Source: Salinispirillum marinum (GTDB lineage Bacteria; Pseudomonadota; Gammaproteobacteria; Pseudomonadales; Natronospirillaceae). Taken from it: a stretch of DNA of 64,000 nt. Below are positions 53,489 through 62,419 of this stretch, piece after piece (positions within the stretch are counted from its first letter, which is position 1; the number at the start of each line of letters is the position of its first letter). Below the pieces are notes generated by a model. The model did no database searches, had not been told where the DNA came from, and saw only the letters and a program-made list of their open reading frames with translations. Both the position numbers and the translations under genes were made by a program. The stretch lies in assembly GCF_042651565.1 (NCBI RefSeq), contig NZ_JBHSDF010000004.1; one strand, given 5' to 3'.

Positions 53489-54364
53489 TTAAGCGCCGTT
53501 CTTATCTTTCTGCATGTGCATGATGGTGGTGTAGAACACCCAGCTCACGAGCAGAATGATGAGGAAGTAAATCAGCGAGAACGCCGCAGCGGGGCCAATA
53601 TCGAATTGTCCAATTGCCATCGCCGTCAACGCCTGGCTCAGGAAGGTGGTGGAGCTGCCAGGGCCACCGCCGGTTAACACGAACGGTTCCGCGTAAATCA
53701 TGAACGAGTCCATAAAGCGCAACAGCACACCGATGATCAGCACATTGGTTAACTTGGGCAGCTGGATGTAGCGGAAAATAGCCCACTTCGATGCACGATC
53801 AATCCGCGCTGCTTGATAGTACGCCTCTGGAATGGCCCGCAAGCCGCTGTAGCAGAGCAGGGCGATCAGCGGCGTCCAGTGCCAGACATCCATCAAGATA
53901 ATGGTGACCCATGCATCGCCCGAATTTCGCGAAATGTTGTAGGCATAGCCAAGCTCACGGATACCCCAACCCATCAAGCCGATATCAGACCGGGTGAAGA
54001 TCTGCCAAATCGTGCCCACAACATTCAAGGGGATCAGCAGCGGCAAGGCCACCAACACCAAACTCCAAGAAGCGGCTGCACCCTTCTTCGGCATCAACAG
54101 CGCTACACCGATACCCAGCGGCACCTGAATCAACAGAATCGTAAAGGAGAACGCGAACTGCCGCCCTAAGGCACTGCGCAGATTCGGGTTATTCAACATT
54201 TCCCGATACCACTCCGTACCGGTGAAGAACCGGGTGTTGGTATCAAAGACATCCTGAACGGAGTAATTGACCACGGTCATCAACGGAATAATGGCGGAGA
54301 ACGCAACGATGACGAACACCGGCAGAACGAATAGCCACCCTTTATTACTCTCAATTTTGTTCAT
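53489..54364 (-). CDS. glpP: Glycerol-type ABC transporter, permease 1
   Basis: A 291-residue MalF-type permease with six membrane segments. The EAA loop is L-R-A-I-P-E-A-Y-Y-Q-A-A-R-I-D-R-A-S-K-W (about 180-200). The start overlaps the end of glpT by 14 bp, so ATPase and permease are translationally coupled. Confidence 0.9.
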   Translation of the reverse strand: MNKIESNKGWLFVLPVFVIVAFSAIIPLMTVVNYSVQDVFDTNTRFFTGTEWYREMLNNPNLRSALGRQFAFSFTILLIQVPLGIGVALLMPKKGAAASWSLVLVALPLLIPLNVVGTIWQIFTRSDIGLMGWGIRELGYAYNISRNSGDAWVTIILMDVWHWTPLIALLCYSGLRAIPEAYYQAARIDRASKWAIFRYIQLPKLTNVLIIGVLLRFMDSFMIYAEPFVLTGGGPGSSTTFLSQALTAMAIGQFDIGPAAAFSLIYFLIILLVSWVFYTTIMHMQKDKNGA

Positions 54365-55457
54365 CGTTCACCTCCACCAAGAATTCATTGACGTAGACTT
54401 TGAGCCATTGCTCGGGGAAACTGATCCACGCTTTCTTACTGGGCAGTTTCTGGTCTTCGTGCAAGCGCGCCTTCATCACTGTGCCGCGAAATTCGAACGA
54501 CATAATGCGGTAGGTACCAAGGTCTTCTATATCGCGCACGCTGACTTCGTAAGCTTCGTCATTCTTGTCATCCCACACGTGCACAAACTCGGGGCGAATG
54601 CCCAGTTTGATGTTGTCGGAACCCATGCTGCGGACTTGTGACATCAAAGCATTACTGGCCGGAAGTGTTAACCCGGCAAACTCAAAGCCATGGTCATTCA
54701 AGGTAACGGGAATGAAGTTCATTCCGGGACTGCCAATGAAATAACCCACAAAGGTATGCGCCGGGTTTTCAAACAGCTCGCGAGGGGAGCCAAACTGCAC
54801 AATTTGCCCTTCATACATCAGGGCGATCTTGTCGGCGAACGTGGAGGCTTCCAATTGGTCGTGTGTTACGTAAACCATGGTGATGTTGAACTGTTCATGG
54901 ATTTGCTTCAGCTTGCGCCGCAATTTCCATTTCAGTTGGGGGTCAATCACCGTCAGGGGTTCATCAAACAGAATGGCTGACACATCATCGCGCACCAAAC
55001 CGCGACCCATCGACACCTTCTGTTTTTCGTCCGCACTCAGACCTTTGGCTTTACGTTTAAGCAATTTGGTGAGGTCTAAAATGTCCGCTACTTCATGAAC
55101 TTTAGGCGCCACTTTATGTTCTGGCACTTTCATGTTGCGTAACGGGAAAGCCAGATTATCAAACACCGTCATGGTGTCGTAGATCACCGGAAACTGGAAA
55201 ACCTGCGCGATGTTGCGTTCTTCCGGCGGCAAGTCATTCACAATACGGTCATCAAACACCACCTCACCTTCCGAGGGTGCAAGCAAGCCGGAAATGATGT
55301 TTAACAAGGTAGACTTGCCACAGCCGGAAGGCCCCAACAAGGCATAGGCACCGCCCTGCTCCCATACATGTTGCATGTGCCGAATGGCGTAATCGGCGTC
55401 CCCGGACGGGTTCGGCATATAACTGTGCGCCAAGGCATTTAAGGTAATCTGGGCCAT
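54351..55457 (-). CDS. glpT: Glycerol-type ABC transporter, ATPase 2 (degenerate signature motif)
   Basis: A 368-residue MalK-type ATPase with a C-terminal OB-fold (about 250-360). Walker A is G-P-S-G-C-G-K-S (42-49), Walker B A-I-L-F-D-E-P (161-167) and the H-loop is intact (His199). The signature is L-S-A-D-E (140-144) instead of L-S-G-G-Q, so the nucleotide site it completes with GlpS should be impaired. The ATG at 55457 has AGGAG upstream and lies 1 bp after glpS; the much longer frame to 55640 is within glpS and rejected. Confidence 0.9.
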   Translation of the reverse strand: MAQITLNALAHSYMPNPSGDADYAIRHMQHVWEQGGAYALLGPSGCGKSTLLNIISGLLAPSEGEVVFDDRIVNDLPPEERNIAQVFQFPVIYDTMTVFDNLAFPLRNMKVPEHKVAPKVHEVADILDLTKLLKRKAKGLSADEKQKVSMGRGLVRDDVSAILFDEPLTVIDPQLKWKLRRKLKQIHEQFNITMVYVTHDQLEASTFADKIALMYEGQIVQFGSPRELFENPAHTFVGYFIGSPGMNFIPVTLNDHGFEFAGLTLPASNALMSQVRSMGSDNIKLGIRPEFVHVWDDKNDEAYEVSVRDIEDLGTYRIMSFEFRGTVMKARLHEDQKLPSKKAWISFPEQWLKVYVNEFLVEVNDEQN

Positions 55458-55458
55458 T

Positions 55459-56547
55459 TTATGCTCCTGTAAGTCGGCGCGGACCATGCACAAATTGCCC
55501 GTCGAGATCGAAGGCATAGAGCTTGTGCGTGGGAAAGTAGACTTTGATCTTTTCGTCAACGTGGTACTCGTGCACCCCGGAAAGATGCAACACCAGGTCG
55601 AAGTGATCGTTACGTACGTGCAGGAAGGTCTCCGAACCACTGATTTCCGCCAGATCGACGGTTACCGGAAGCTCCAAATCATCATCTGCGTGGGGAACCA
55701 AACCGATGTGCGATGCCCGCACGCCAAAATTATATTGCCCTGGTGGCAGGTTCCGCAGGTCGGCGTTGAGCTGAAAATGTACGGTTTCATCGAAGGTCAC
55801 TTCGGTGTCCGTGACCAAACCCTTCACCACATTGATCGGTGGCTCGGAGAACATTTCTGCCGTTATGATGTCTTTCGGGCGATGATAGACCTCCGGGGTC
55901 TTGCCGTACTGCAGCAGTTGTCCTTCATGCAACACGGCGGTGTAACCACCCAATGCCAGGGCTTCGTTAGGCTCTGTGGTCGCGTATACCGCGATACAAT
56001 TGCGTACTTTAAACAGCTCACGCAATTCTTCGCGCAGCTCTTCACGCAGCTTATAGTCCAGGTTTACCAAGGGCTCATCGAACAGAATCAATTGGGCGTC
56101 CTTCACCAAGGCGCGCGCCATCGCCGTACGCTGTTGTTGACCACCCGACAATTCCATCGGATAACGGTCCAACAAAGCTTCAATGTGCAGCATGCTGGCG
56201 GTTTCCAGCACCCGTTCACGAATGACCGATTCCGGCATTTTGGCGAGCTGCAACGGTGAAGCGATGTTGTCGTACACCGTCAGGTTGGGATAGTTGATGA
56301 ACTGTTGGTACACCATCGACAGGTTACGGTCACGCACCGGCACCCCGGTTACGTCCACGCCATTCATAAGCACCCGCCCTTTCGACGGCCGATCCAAACC
56401 AGCCATCAGGCGCATCAACGTGGTTTTGCCCGACAAGGTACGCCCAAGGAGCACATTGAACGAGCCGGGCTCAAGCGAGAGACTGATATCCGAGATCCAG
56501 TGCTCTCCGTCAACCACACGGCTGACGTTCTCCAGAATTAACGACAT
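55459..56547 (-). CDS. glpS: Glycerol-type ABC transporter, ATPase 1 (degenerate H-loop)
   Basis: A 362-residue MalK-type ATPase with a C-terminal TOBE/OB domain. Walker A reads G-R-T-L-S-G-K-T (35-42), the signature L-S-G-G-Q (133-137) is canonical, and Walker B is L-I-L-F-D-E-P. At the H-loop, where T-H-D is expected, it has A-T-T-E (Thr191 in place of His). It is the first gene of the operon, 65-75 nt after the probable sigma-54 start site. Confidence 0.9.
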   Translation of the reverse strand: MSLILENVSRVVDGEHWISDISLSLEPGSFNVLLGRTLSGKTTLMRLMAGLDRPSKGRVLMNGVDVTGVPVRDRNLSMVYQQFINYPNLTVYDNIASPLQLAKMPESVIRERVLETASMLHIEALLDRYPMELSGGQQQRTAMARALVKDAQLILFDEPLVNLDYKLREELREELRELFKVRNCIAVYATTEPNEALALGGYTAVLHEGQLLQYGKTPEVYHRPKDIITAEMFSEPPINVVKGLVTDTEVTFDETVHFQLNADLRNLPPGQYNFGVRASHIGLVPHADDDLELPVTVDLAEISGSETFLHVRNDHFDLVLHLSGVHEYHVDEKIKVYFPTHKLYAFDLDGQFVHGPRRLTGA

Positions 56548-56584
56548 GCTTCTTTCTCACTTGTTATTTTTATGGTGTATTGCT

Positions 56585-56600
56585 GTGAACACCTGTTCAC
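56585..56600. promoter_or_regulatory. Palindrome in the glpS leader
   Basis: GTGAACA-CC-TGTTCAC is a perfect 16-bp palindrome just downstream of the predicted glpS start site. It is built from the same TGAACA half-sites as the upstream activator sites and could bind the activator or a repressor. Confidence 0.5.
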
Positions 56601-56622
56601 GAACAACCTTGGGATAACGTAA

Positions 56623-56638
56623 TACAATCAACGTGCCA
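56623..56638 (-). promoter_or_regulatory. Sigma-54 promoter for glpSTPQUV
   Basis: On the minus strand TGGCAC-GTTGA-TTGTA fits the sigma-54 consensus TGGCAC-N5-TTGCW with one change in the -12 block. Start of transcription is expected near 56612. The divergent gene codes for a sigma-54 activator, which supports the call. Confidence 0.8.
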
Positions 56639-56733
56639 TGTTTTCGAACATGTACGAAAAAAGTTTTATGTTATTGTTTTATAAACTTTTTTTGCTATTT
56701 AACTCGATAGACCTATGATTATTCGAAAAACTA

Positions 56734-56786
56734 TGAACGTTCTAATATGTTCATTTTTGTTAACACTGAACAATTCAACCTGTTCA
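56734..56786. promoter_or_regulatory. Paired activator binding sites (candidate UAS)
   Basis: Two 20-bp sites of identical layout, TGAACG-N8-TGTTCA (56734-56753) and TGAACA-N8-TGTTCA (56767-56786), lie 33 bp apart, about three helical turns, and roughly 100-150 bp upstream of the -24 element. More half-sites occur at 56791 and 56827. This is the expected place for binding of the AcoR-like activator, which could also control its own gene. Confidence 0.65.
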
Positions 56787-56925
56787 AAGATGAACACTTC
56801 GGTTACAACTGTTGTCTCTGTATTTTGTGAACTTTTTATGACACCGTAGCGTAGTGTTCCGTCATTGTCGGCGCCTGTTGTGGTCAGCAATGCGACAACT
56901 CATAACAATAAATAGATGTTGCCCA

Positions 56926-58860
56926 ATGAAAGAATCAGATCCCATACAGCCGAATGCGTTGGTTGCCGAACCCGCCGCGCAGGAGACCGAGCCCAGCCAT
57001 AAGGAGCTGATTGAAGCTTCTTGGTATCGCTGTGAATCCTTTGGTTTGTCGCATTCCACCACACCCGACTTTGGCAGTGTGCCTACGGGGCATGTCAGCG
57101 CATTGATGGACGAACATCAGGATCTGGTGCGTACCACGGAGAACGAGGTACTGCCCTATTACGAAAATATTCTGACCAACTCGTCCTGTGTCATCGTCCT
57201 GGCCGATCGGCAGGGTCATGTATTGAATACGTGGGGCTCGAACCGTTTCCGCAGCCGTAATGAGCATGGTCTGGTGCCGGGGCATCGTTGGCAAGAATCT
57301 GGCGTCGGCACCAACGCAATCGGAACAGCATTGGCGACGGGGCAAGCCATTCAGGTCAATCGCGACGAACATTTTTTGCGCGCCAATCGTTTTATGGTCG
57401 GTGCGGCCTCACCCATTTTTGATACCCATAAGCAGCTCGTGGGGGTATTGGATATTTCGTCCGATGCCTACTTACCGCAAGACCATACCCTAGGCATGGT
57501 TAAGCTGATGTCGCTGACCGTCGAGAATCAATTGATCTATGCCGCCTTTGAACGCGAGCACTATATTCTGGCGTTCAACACCAACATCAGCAGCTTGGAA
57601 AGTCATTGGTCCGGCCTCGTGGTGCTGGATGAAAACGGCACCATCGTTTCGGCCAACCGGCGGGCATCGGCGTTGTTGGCCCATGACCTTGCGTTGTTGA
57701 ACGTGGAAGCCGTGTTCGGCTGTACCATGCGCGAAATTCGTCAGCAGCCGGCATCCATGCCCTTGTCACTTCGCGTTTTGGAACGATTCCGTGTATGGGT
57801 AAAGGTAAACCCTCCCATCGCACCCAAGATAACGGTGCCAGATTTCCGGCAACAACCAGACTATCAGGCACCCCGAACGGTCTCTGCGTTGCCGCCCGAT
57901 GTCATTCCCTATGCCGAGTTGGAACACGGTGACGCGCAGGTTCGCCAGATACTCAATCAAGCACGCAAGATTATCGAGAAAGACATTCCCATCCTTATTC
58001 GTGGCGAAACCGGCTCAGGCAAGGAAATTCTGGTGCGGTCATTGCACTATCACAGCAGCCGCCGTGGAGAGAATCTGGTGGCGGTCAACTGTGCGTCGAT
58101 TCCCACGGAGTTGGTGGAGTCAGAACTGTTCGGGTATGAGAAAGGGGCCTTTACCGGGGCCCACACCAAAGGCTCTATCGGGTTAATTCGGCGCGCCCAT
58201 AAAGGCACGCTGTTTTTGGATGAAATCGGTGAAATGCCGTTGCATGTGCAGTCGCGCTTGCTGCGCGTGTTACAGGAACGTGTGGTCACGCCCTTGGGTT
58301 CTAGCGAAGTGTTTCCGGTCGATATCAAATTAATTTCGGCCACCAACCGCAATTTGAAAGCCGAAGTGGAACAGGGTAATTTCCGGCAAGACCTGTACTA
58401 CCGCATTTCCGGGCTTAGCCTAGAGCTGCCCGCCTTGCGTGAGCGGCTGGATAAAGAAGCACTGATTCTCTACATCTATTCGCGGTTGAAAGAACCAACA
58501 GACCCGGAACTGCCCTTTCCGGTACGTCATCTGTTGTTCCGCCATCCTTGGCCCGGCAATATGCGCCAGTTGGTGAATGTGCTCAAAGTCGCCTTAGCGA
58601 TGGCCGATGGCGCGCCGCTCAGCACCGATGACTTGCCCGCTGATTTTTATGATGATCTGGCACCAGAGGACAACCCGGTCTCGCCTGCGCCCTCAAGCTC
58701 GACTGCCCACCTCAGCGACACACCGTCGTCACAAGCGCAGCCAACGGATTTAAGCGTGTTGATACCCCAACTGTATGCCGCCAACGGGCGAAATATATCG
58801 CGTACGGCAAAAGCAGCGGGCGTGAGTCGAAACACGGTGTATAAATACCTTCGAGCGTAA
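56926..58860 (+). CDS. Sigma-54-dependent activator of the AcoR family
   Basis: A 644-residue enhancer-binding protein. A GAF-like sensor domain spans about 60-210 (with ESGVGTNAIGTAL), a PAS-like segment about 228-290, the AAA+ domain about 330-570 with Walker A G-E-T-G-S-G-K-E (360-367), the sigma-54 contact loop G-A-F-T-G-A (407-412) and Walker B G-T-L-F-L-D-E-I-G-E (427-436). A Fis-type HTH closes the protein (N-I-S-R-T-A-K-A-A-G-V-S-R-N-T-V-Y-K-Y-L). AcoR proteins activate acetoin or glycerol genes. Divergent from glpS, it is the natural activator; the GAF ligand is not known. ATG at 56926 is chosen over the longer frame. Confidence 0.9.
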   Translation: MKESDPIQPNALVAEPAAQETEPSHKELIEASWYRCESFGLSHSTTPDFGSVPTGHVSALMDEHQDLVRTTENEVLPYYENILTNSSCVIVLADRQGHVLNTWGSNRFRSRNEHGLVPGHRWQESGVGTNAIGTALATGQAIQVNRDEHFLRANRFMVGAASPIFDTHKQLVGVLDISSDAYLPQDHTLGMVKLMSLTVENQLIYAAFEREHYILAFNTNISSLESHWSGLVVLDENGTIVSANRRASALLAHDLALLNVEAVFGCTMREIRQQPASMPLSLRVLERFRVWVKVNPPIAPKITVPDFRQQPDYQAPRTVSALPPDVIPYAELEHGDAQVRQILNQARKIIEKDIPILIRGETGSGKEILVRSLHYHSSRRGENLVAVNCASIPTELVESELFGYEKGAFTGAHTKGSIGLIRRAHKGTLFLDEIGEMPLHVQSRLLRVLQERVVTPLGSSEVFPVDIKLISATNRNLKAEVEQGNFRQDLYYRISGLSLELPALRERLDKEALILYIYSRLKEPTDPELPFPVRHLLFRHPWPGNMRQLVNVLKVALAMADGAPLSTDDLPADFYDDLAPEDNPVSPAPSSSTAHLSDTPSSQAQPTDLSVLIPQLYAANGRNISRTAKAAGVSRNTVYKYLRA

Positions 58861-58876
58861 TTGCTGCCTCTGATTT

Positions 58877-58911
58877 CGAAACGGGCTCTGCTATCATAGC
58901 AACCCGTTTCG
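58877..58911 (+). terminator. Double hairpin after the activator gene
   Basis: CGAAACGGG and CCCGTTTCG enclose a smaller stem GCTAT-C-ATAGC, starting 17 nt after the stop. The following GCTTTAT is only a weak T-run. TATCAT inside could also be a -10 box for holC. Confidence 0.55.
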
Positions 58912-58927
58912 GCTTTATGTGGTGGCT

Positions 58928-59341
58928 ATGACCCAAGTGGATTTTCACATTCTCAGTGTGCAACAGTTCGACGAAGCAGCGCTGTACGTGTGCCGTTTGG
59001 CGGAAAAAGCCTGGCGTGCCGGGCATCAAGTACTGATTCACTGTGATGACGCCTGGATGACGCCCATTGACGAGCTCTTGTGGTCCTACCGGCCTGAATC
59101 CTTTGTACCTCATGGTCTCCTCTCAGATGGCCTTGCGCCGGTGAATATTTCAAGCCAGCATGCGTGCGGTGAACATCATGATGTGATGATTAACCTCTCA
59201 CATGATCAACCTACCTCGTTCTCACGATTTAATCGGGTCATTGAAGTGGTGTTTGCGGAAGACCGCTTAAAGGCGGTGAAAAGATCACATTATAAGTTCT
59301 ATCAAGAACGAGGCTATCCGCTCAAAAGTCACCCGATGTAA
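58928..59341 (+). CDS. holC: DNA polymerase III chi subunit
   Basis: A 137-residue clamp-loader accessory that links the replisome to SSB. Family marks are D-F-H-I near the start, the C-R-L-A-E-K-A-W-R-A-G-H-Q-V-L-I-H helix, D-E-L-L-W-S-Y-R-P-E-S-F-V-P-H-G near 48-64, and the C-terminal R-x-x-Y-K-F-Y-Q-E-x-G-Y. The ATG at 58928 is used; two GTGs lie just upstream. It is followed by valS as in E. coli. Confidence 0.95.
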   Translation: MTQVDFHILSVQQFDEAALYVCRLAEKAWRAGHQVLIHCDDAWMTPIDELLWSYRPESFVPHGLLSDGLAPVNISSQHACGEHHDVMINLSHDQPTSFSRFNRVIEVVFAEDRLKAVKRSHYKFYQERGYPLKSHPM

Positions 59342-59436
59342 TCGCGTTTACGCGCTGTACCAAGGTGCACCCTGCCCGCTATTCCGGTTATACTTTGCGC
59401 CAACTTTATTCACCCAATGACAGATTTCGGAACCCC

Positions 59437-62310
59437 ATGGATAAGACCTATCGTCCGCAGGACATTGAGCAAAAACACTACCAACACTGGGAACAGAAGA
59501 ATTATTTTGCCCCGCGCGGTGAAGGTACGCCCTTCAGCATTATGATTCCGCCGCCCAATGTCACCGGCAGCTTGCACATGGGGCACGCTTTCCAACACAC
59601 CATCATGGATGCCTTAACCCGCTATCAGCGCATGATGGGCAGCAAAACCCTATGGCAGCCGGGCACCGACCATGCCGGCATTGCAACCCAGATGGTGGTT
59701 GAGCGCCAACTTGCCGAGCAAGGCATCAAACGCCATGAGTTGGGCCGCGACGCCTTTATTGAGAAAATATGGGAATGGAAAGCCAAGTCGGGTGGAACCA
59801 TCACCGAACAAATGCGCCAATTAGGTGATTCGGTCGACTGGTCGCGTGAACGTTTCACCATGGATGAAGGGCTGTCCAACGCCGTGCGTGAAGTGTTTGT
59901 TCGCCTGCACGAAGAAGGTCTGATTTATCGCGGTAAGCGTTTGGTGAATTGGGACCCGAAACTGCACACGGCGATTTCCGACTTGGAAGTTGAGAACAAA
60001 GAAGAACAAGGCCACCTGTGGCACTTCCGCTACCCCTTGGCGGACGGCGCAAAAACCGCCAATGGCGAACGCTATTTGGTGGTTGCCACGACACGCCCCG
60101 AAACCATGCTGGGTGATACTGCCGTCGCAGTGCATCCAAAAGACGAGCGCTATGCGTCGTTGATCGGCCAATTTATTGACCTACCCTTGGTGAACCGTCG
60201 CATTCCTATTATTGCCGACGACTACGTCGACATGGAATTTGGCTCCGGTTGCGTCAAAATCACCCCGGCGCATGACTTCAATGACTACCAAGTGGGCAAG
60301 CGCCACAACGTTGCGCTGGTCAACATTTTTGACCAGAACGCCAGCGTCTTGGCGGAAGCCCAAGCGTTTCAGTATGACGGCACCGAATGGACCGATTTTG
60401 CTACCACGCTGCCCACTGAATACGCCGGCTTGGACCGTTACGAGGCGCGTAAACTGATCGTCGCTGCCTTTGACGCGGCCGGTTTATTGGCGGAAGTGAA
60501 AGATCATACGCTGCAAGTCCCGAAAGGTGACCGTTCCGGCGTCGCGGTAGAACCGTGGCTGACCGACCAATGGTATGTTGATGCCAAAAAACTCGCCGAG
60601 CCCTCGATCAAAGCCGTCGAAGACGGTGCCATCCAATTCGTGCCCAAGCAATGGGAAAACACCTACTTCTCGTGGATGCGCGACATTCAGGATTGGTGTA
60701 TTTCGCGCCAACTGTGGTGGGGTCACCAGATTCCGGCGTGGTACGACGAGTCGGGCAACGTCTACGTGGGCCGTGACGAAGCCGAAGTTCGCAGTAAACA
60801 CGGGTTAGGCGACAACGTGACATTGCGCCAAGACGAAGACGTACTGGATACCTGGTTCAGCTCCGCCTTGTGGACGTTTTCTACCTTGGGCTGGCCTGAA
60901 AAAACACCCGAACTGGCAACCTTCCACCCGTCCAGCGTGCTGGTAACCGGGTTCGACATCATCTTCTTCTGGGTTGCCCGGATGATCATGATGACATTGC
61001 ACTTCATGAAGAACGACGACGGCACACCCCAAGTGCCCTTCCACACCGTGTATGTGACGGGCCTGATCCGTGACGAGAACGGACAAAAGATGTCGAAGTC
61101 GAAGGGCAATGTCATCGACCCGTTGGACTTAATTCACGGCATCGACATCGAAGCCTTAGTCACCAAGCGCACCAGCGGCTTGATGCAGCCCAAGCTGGCC
61201 GCCAAAATCGAAAAGGCCACTCGGCAATCCTTTCCGGACGGCTTCGAGCCATCTGGCACTGACGCGTTGCGTTTTACCTTAACGTCTTTGGCTTCCAACG
61301 GGCGCGACATCAAGTTCGATGTGAAGCGCCTCGAAGGCTACCGCAATTTCTGCAACAAGCTGTGGAATGCGGCGCGCTACGTGGAAATGAACACCTTGGC
61401 CGAAGACGGTTCACCGCTGGATTGTGGCCAGTTCGATGCGAATGCTGAGGTTGCGTTGTCACTGGCTGACCGCTGGATCATTTCACGCTTACAAAGCACC
61501 GAAGCCGACATGAACCGCCATTTCGCACAGTACCGCTTCGACCTTGCCAGCCAGACACTTTATGATTTTGTCTGGAACGAATACTGTGACTGGTATCTGG
61601 AACTGAGCAAGCCGATTTTCTGGGACGAAAACTCAACCGCTGAACAGCTGCGTGGCACACGTCGCACGCTGATTCGCGTGTTGGACGCCATACTTCGCTT
61701 GGCCCACCCCATCATGCCGTTTATTTCAGAAGAAATCTGGCAATCGATCAAACCGCTGACCGGCAAAACCGGCGACAGCATCATGCTGGAACCCTACCCG
61801 CAGCCAGAAGAACACAAAGTGGATGCCGCCGCCGAGGCGGACCTGGACTGGGTGCGAAATGTCATCGTTGGTGTGCGTAACATCCGTGGCGAAATGAACA
61901 TTTCACCCAATAAACCCATCCCGCTGCTGTTGAAAAATGGCCGTACAGAAGACCAGCGTCGCCTTGACGACAACCGTAACTTCTTACAAAAACTGGCTAA
62001 ACTCGAAAGCATCATTTGGTTGAATGCCGACCAAGATGCCCCACTGTCCGCCACGCAACTGGTCGGTGAAATGCAGGTTTTGGTGCCCATGGCCGGATTG
62101 ATCGACGTGGCTGCCGAGCTGGCACGTCTGAACAAAGAAATCGAGAAAGCGGAAAAAGAACTGGCGCGGATTCAGGGTAAATTGAGCAATGAAAAGTTCA
62201 CCGCCAAAGCGCCTGCCGACGTGGTGGCTAAGGAACAGGAAAAAGCCGATGCGATTTCCGTCTCACTGGCGCAACTGAGCGAACAGCGTAGCCGTATCGA
62301 ATCGTTGTAA
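59437..62310 (+). CDS. valS: Valyl-tRNA synthetase
   Basis: A 957-residue class I aminoacyl-tRNA synthetase. The HIGH motif appears in P-P-P-N-V-T-G-S-L-H-M-G-H (about 40-52) and KMSKS in G-Q-K-M-S-K-S-K-G-N (about 550). Editing domain, anticodon domain and the C-terminal coiled-coil arm (about 885-957, rich in K and E) are all present. The ATG at 59437 gives the family start MDKTYRPQDIE; the 24-codon extension is not used. 95 bp after holC. Confidence 0.98.
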   Translation: MDKTYRPQDIEQKHYQHWEQKNYFAPRGEGTPFSIMIPPPNVTGSLHMGHAFQHTIMDALTRYQRMMGSKTLWQPGTDHAGIATQMVVERQLAEQGIKRHELGRDAFIEKIWEWKAKSGGTITEQMRQLGDSVDWSRERFTMDEGLSNAVREVFVRLHEEGLIYRGKRLVNWDPKLHTAISDLEVENKEEQGHLWHFRYPLADGAKTANGERYLVVATTRPETMLGDTAVAVHPKDERYASLIGQFIDLPLVNRRIPIIADDYVDMEFGSGCVKITPAHDFNDYQVGKRHNVALVNIFDQNASVLAEAQAFQYDGTEWTDFATTLPTEYAGLDRYEARKLIVAAFDAAGLLAEVKDHTLQVPKGDRSGVAVEPWLTDQWYVDAKKLAEPSIKAVEDGAIQFVPKQWENTYFSWMRDIQDWCISRQLWWGHQIPAWYDESGNVYVGRDEAEVRSKHGLGDNVTLRQDEDVLDTWFSSALWTFSTLGWPEKTPELATFHPSSVLVTGFDIIFFWVARMIMMTLHFMKNDDGTPQVPFHTVYVTGLIRDENGQKMSKSKGNVIDPLDLIHGIDIEALVTKRTSGLMQPKLAAKIEKATRQSFPDGFEPSGTDALRFTLTSLASNGRDIKFDVKRLEGYRNFCNKLWNAARYVEMNTLAEDGSPLDCGQFDANAEVALSLADRWIISRLQSTEADMNRHFAQYRFDLASQTLYDFVWNEYCDWYLELSKPIFWDENSTAEQLRGTRRTLIRVLDAILRLAHPIMPFISEEIWQSIKPLTGKTGDSIMLEPYPQPEEHKVDAAAEADLDWVRNVIVGVRNIRGEMNISPNKPIPLLLKNGRTEDQRRLDDNRNFLQKLAKLESIIWLNADQDAPLSATQLVGEMQVLVPMAGLIDVAAELARLNKEIEKAEKELARIQGKLSNEKFTAKAPADVVAKEQEKADAISVSLAQLSEQRSRIESL

Positions 62311-62334
62311 CCTTGATGTCCAGCTATCCGAAGG

Positions 62335-62404
62335 GCGCAGGGCGTATGCCTCGAAGCGCGACTCCCCGGCCTGCCGTGGAGCGCTAGAGGCATACCCCGA
62401 AAGC
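62335..62404. repeat. REP-like hairpin repeat, copy 2
   Basis: GGCGTATGCCTC (62341-62352) and GAGGCATACCCC (62387-62398) form the stem; CCGGCCTGCCGTG lies at 62366-62378. The reverse complement matches copy 1 at 43.94-44.02 kb over most of its length (CTTTCGGGGyATGCCTC, CACGGCAGGCCGG, GAGGCATAC). It lies between convergent valS and the MerR-type gene and may double as terminator. Confidence 0.8.
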
Positions 62405-62419
62405 GCTTCTTGATGAAAC

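Noticed and set aside
57000..58860. Antisense ORFs under the activator gene
   Set aside because: They lie opposite a gene with clear Walker, GAFTGA and HTH motifs and have no features of their own.
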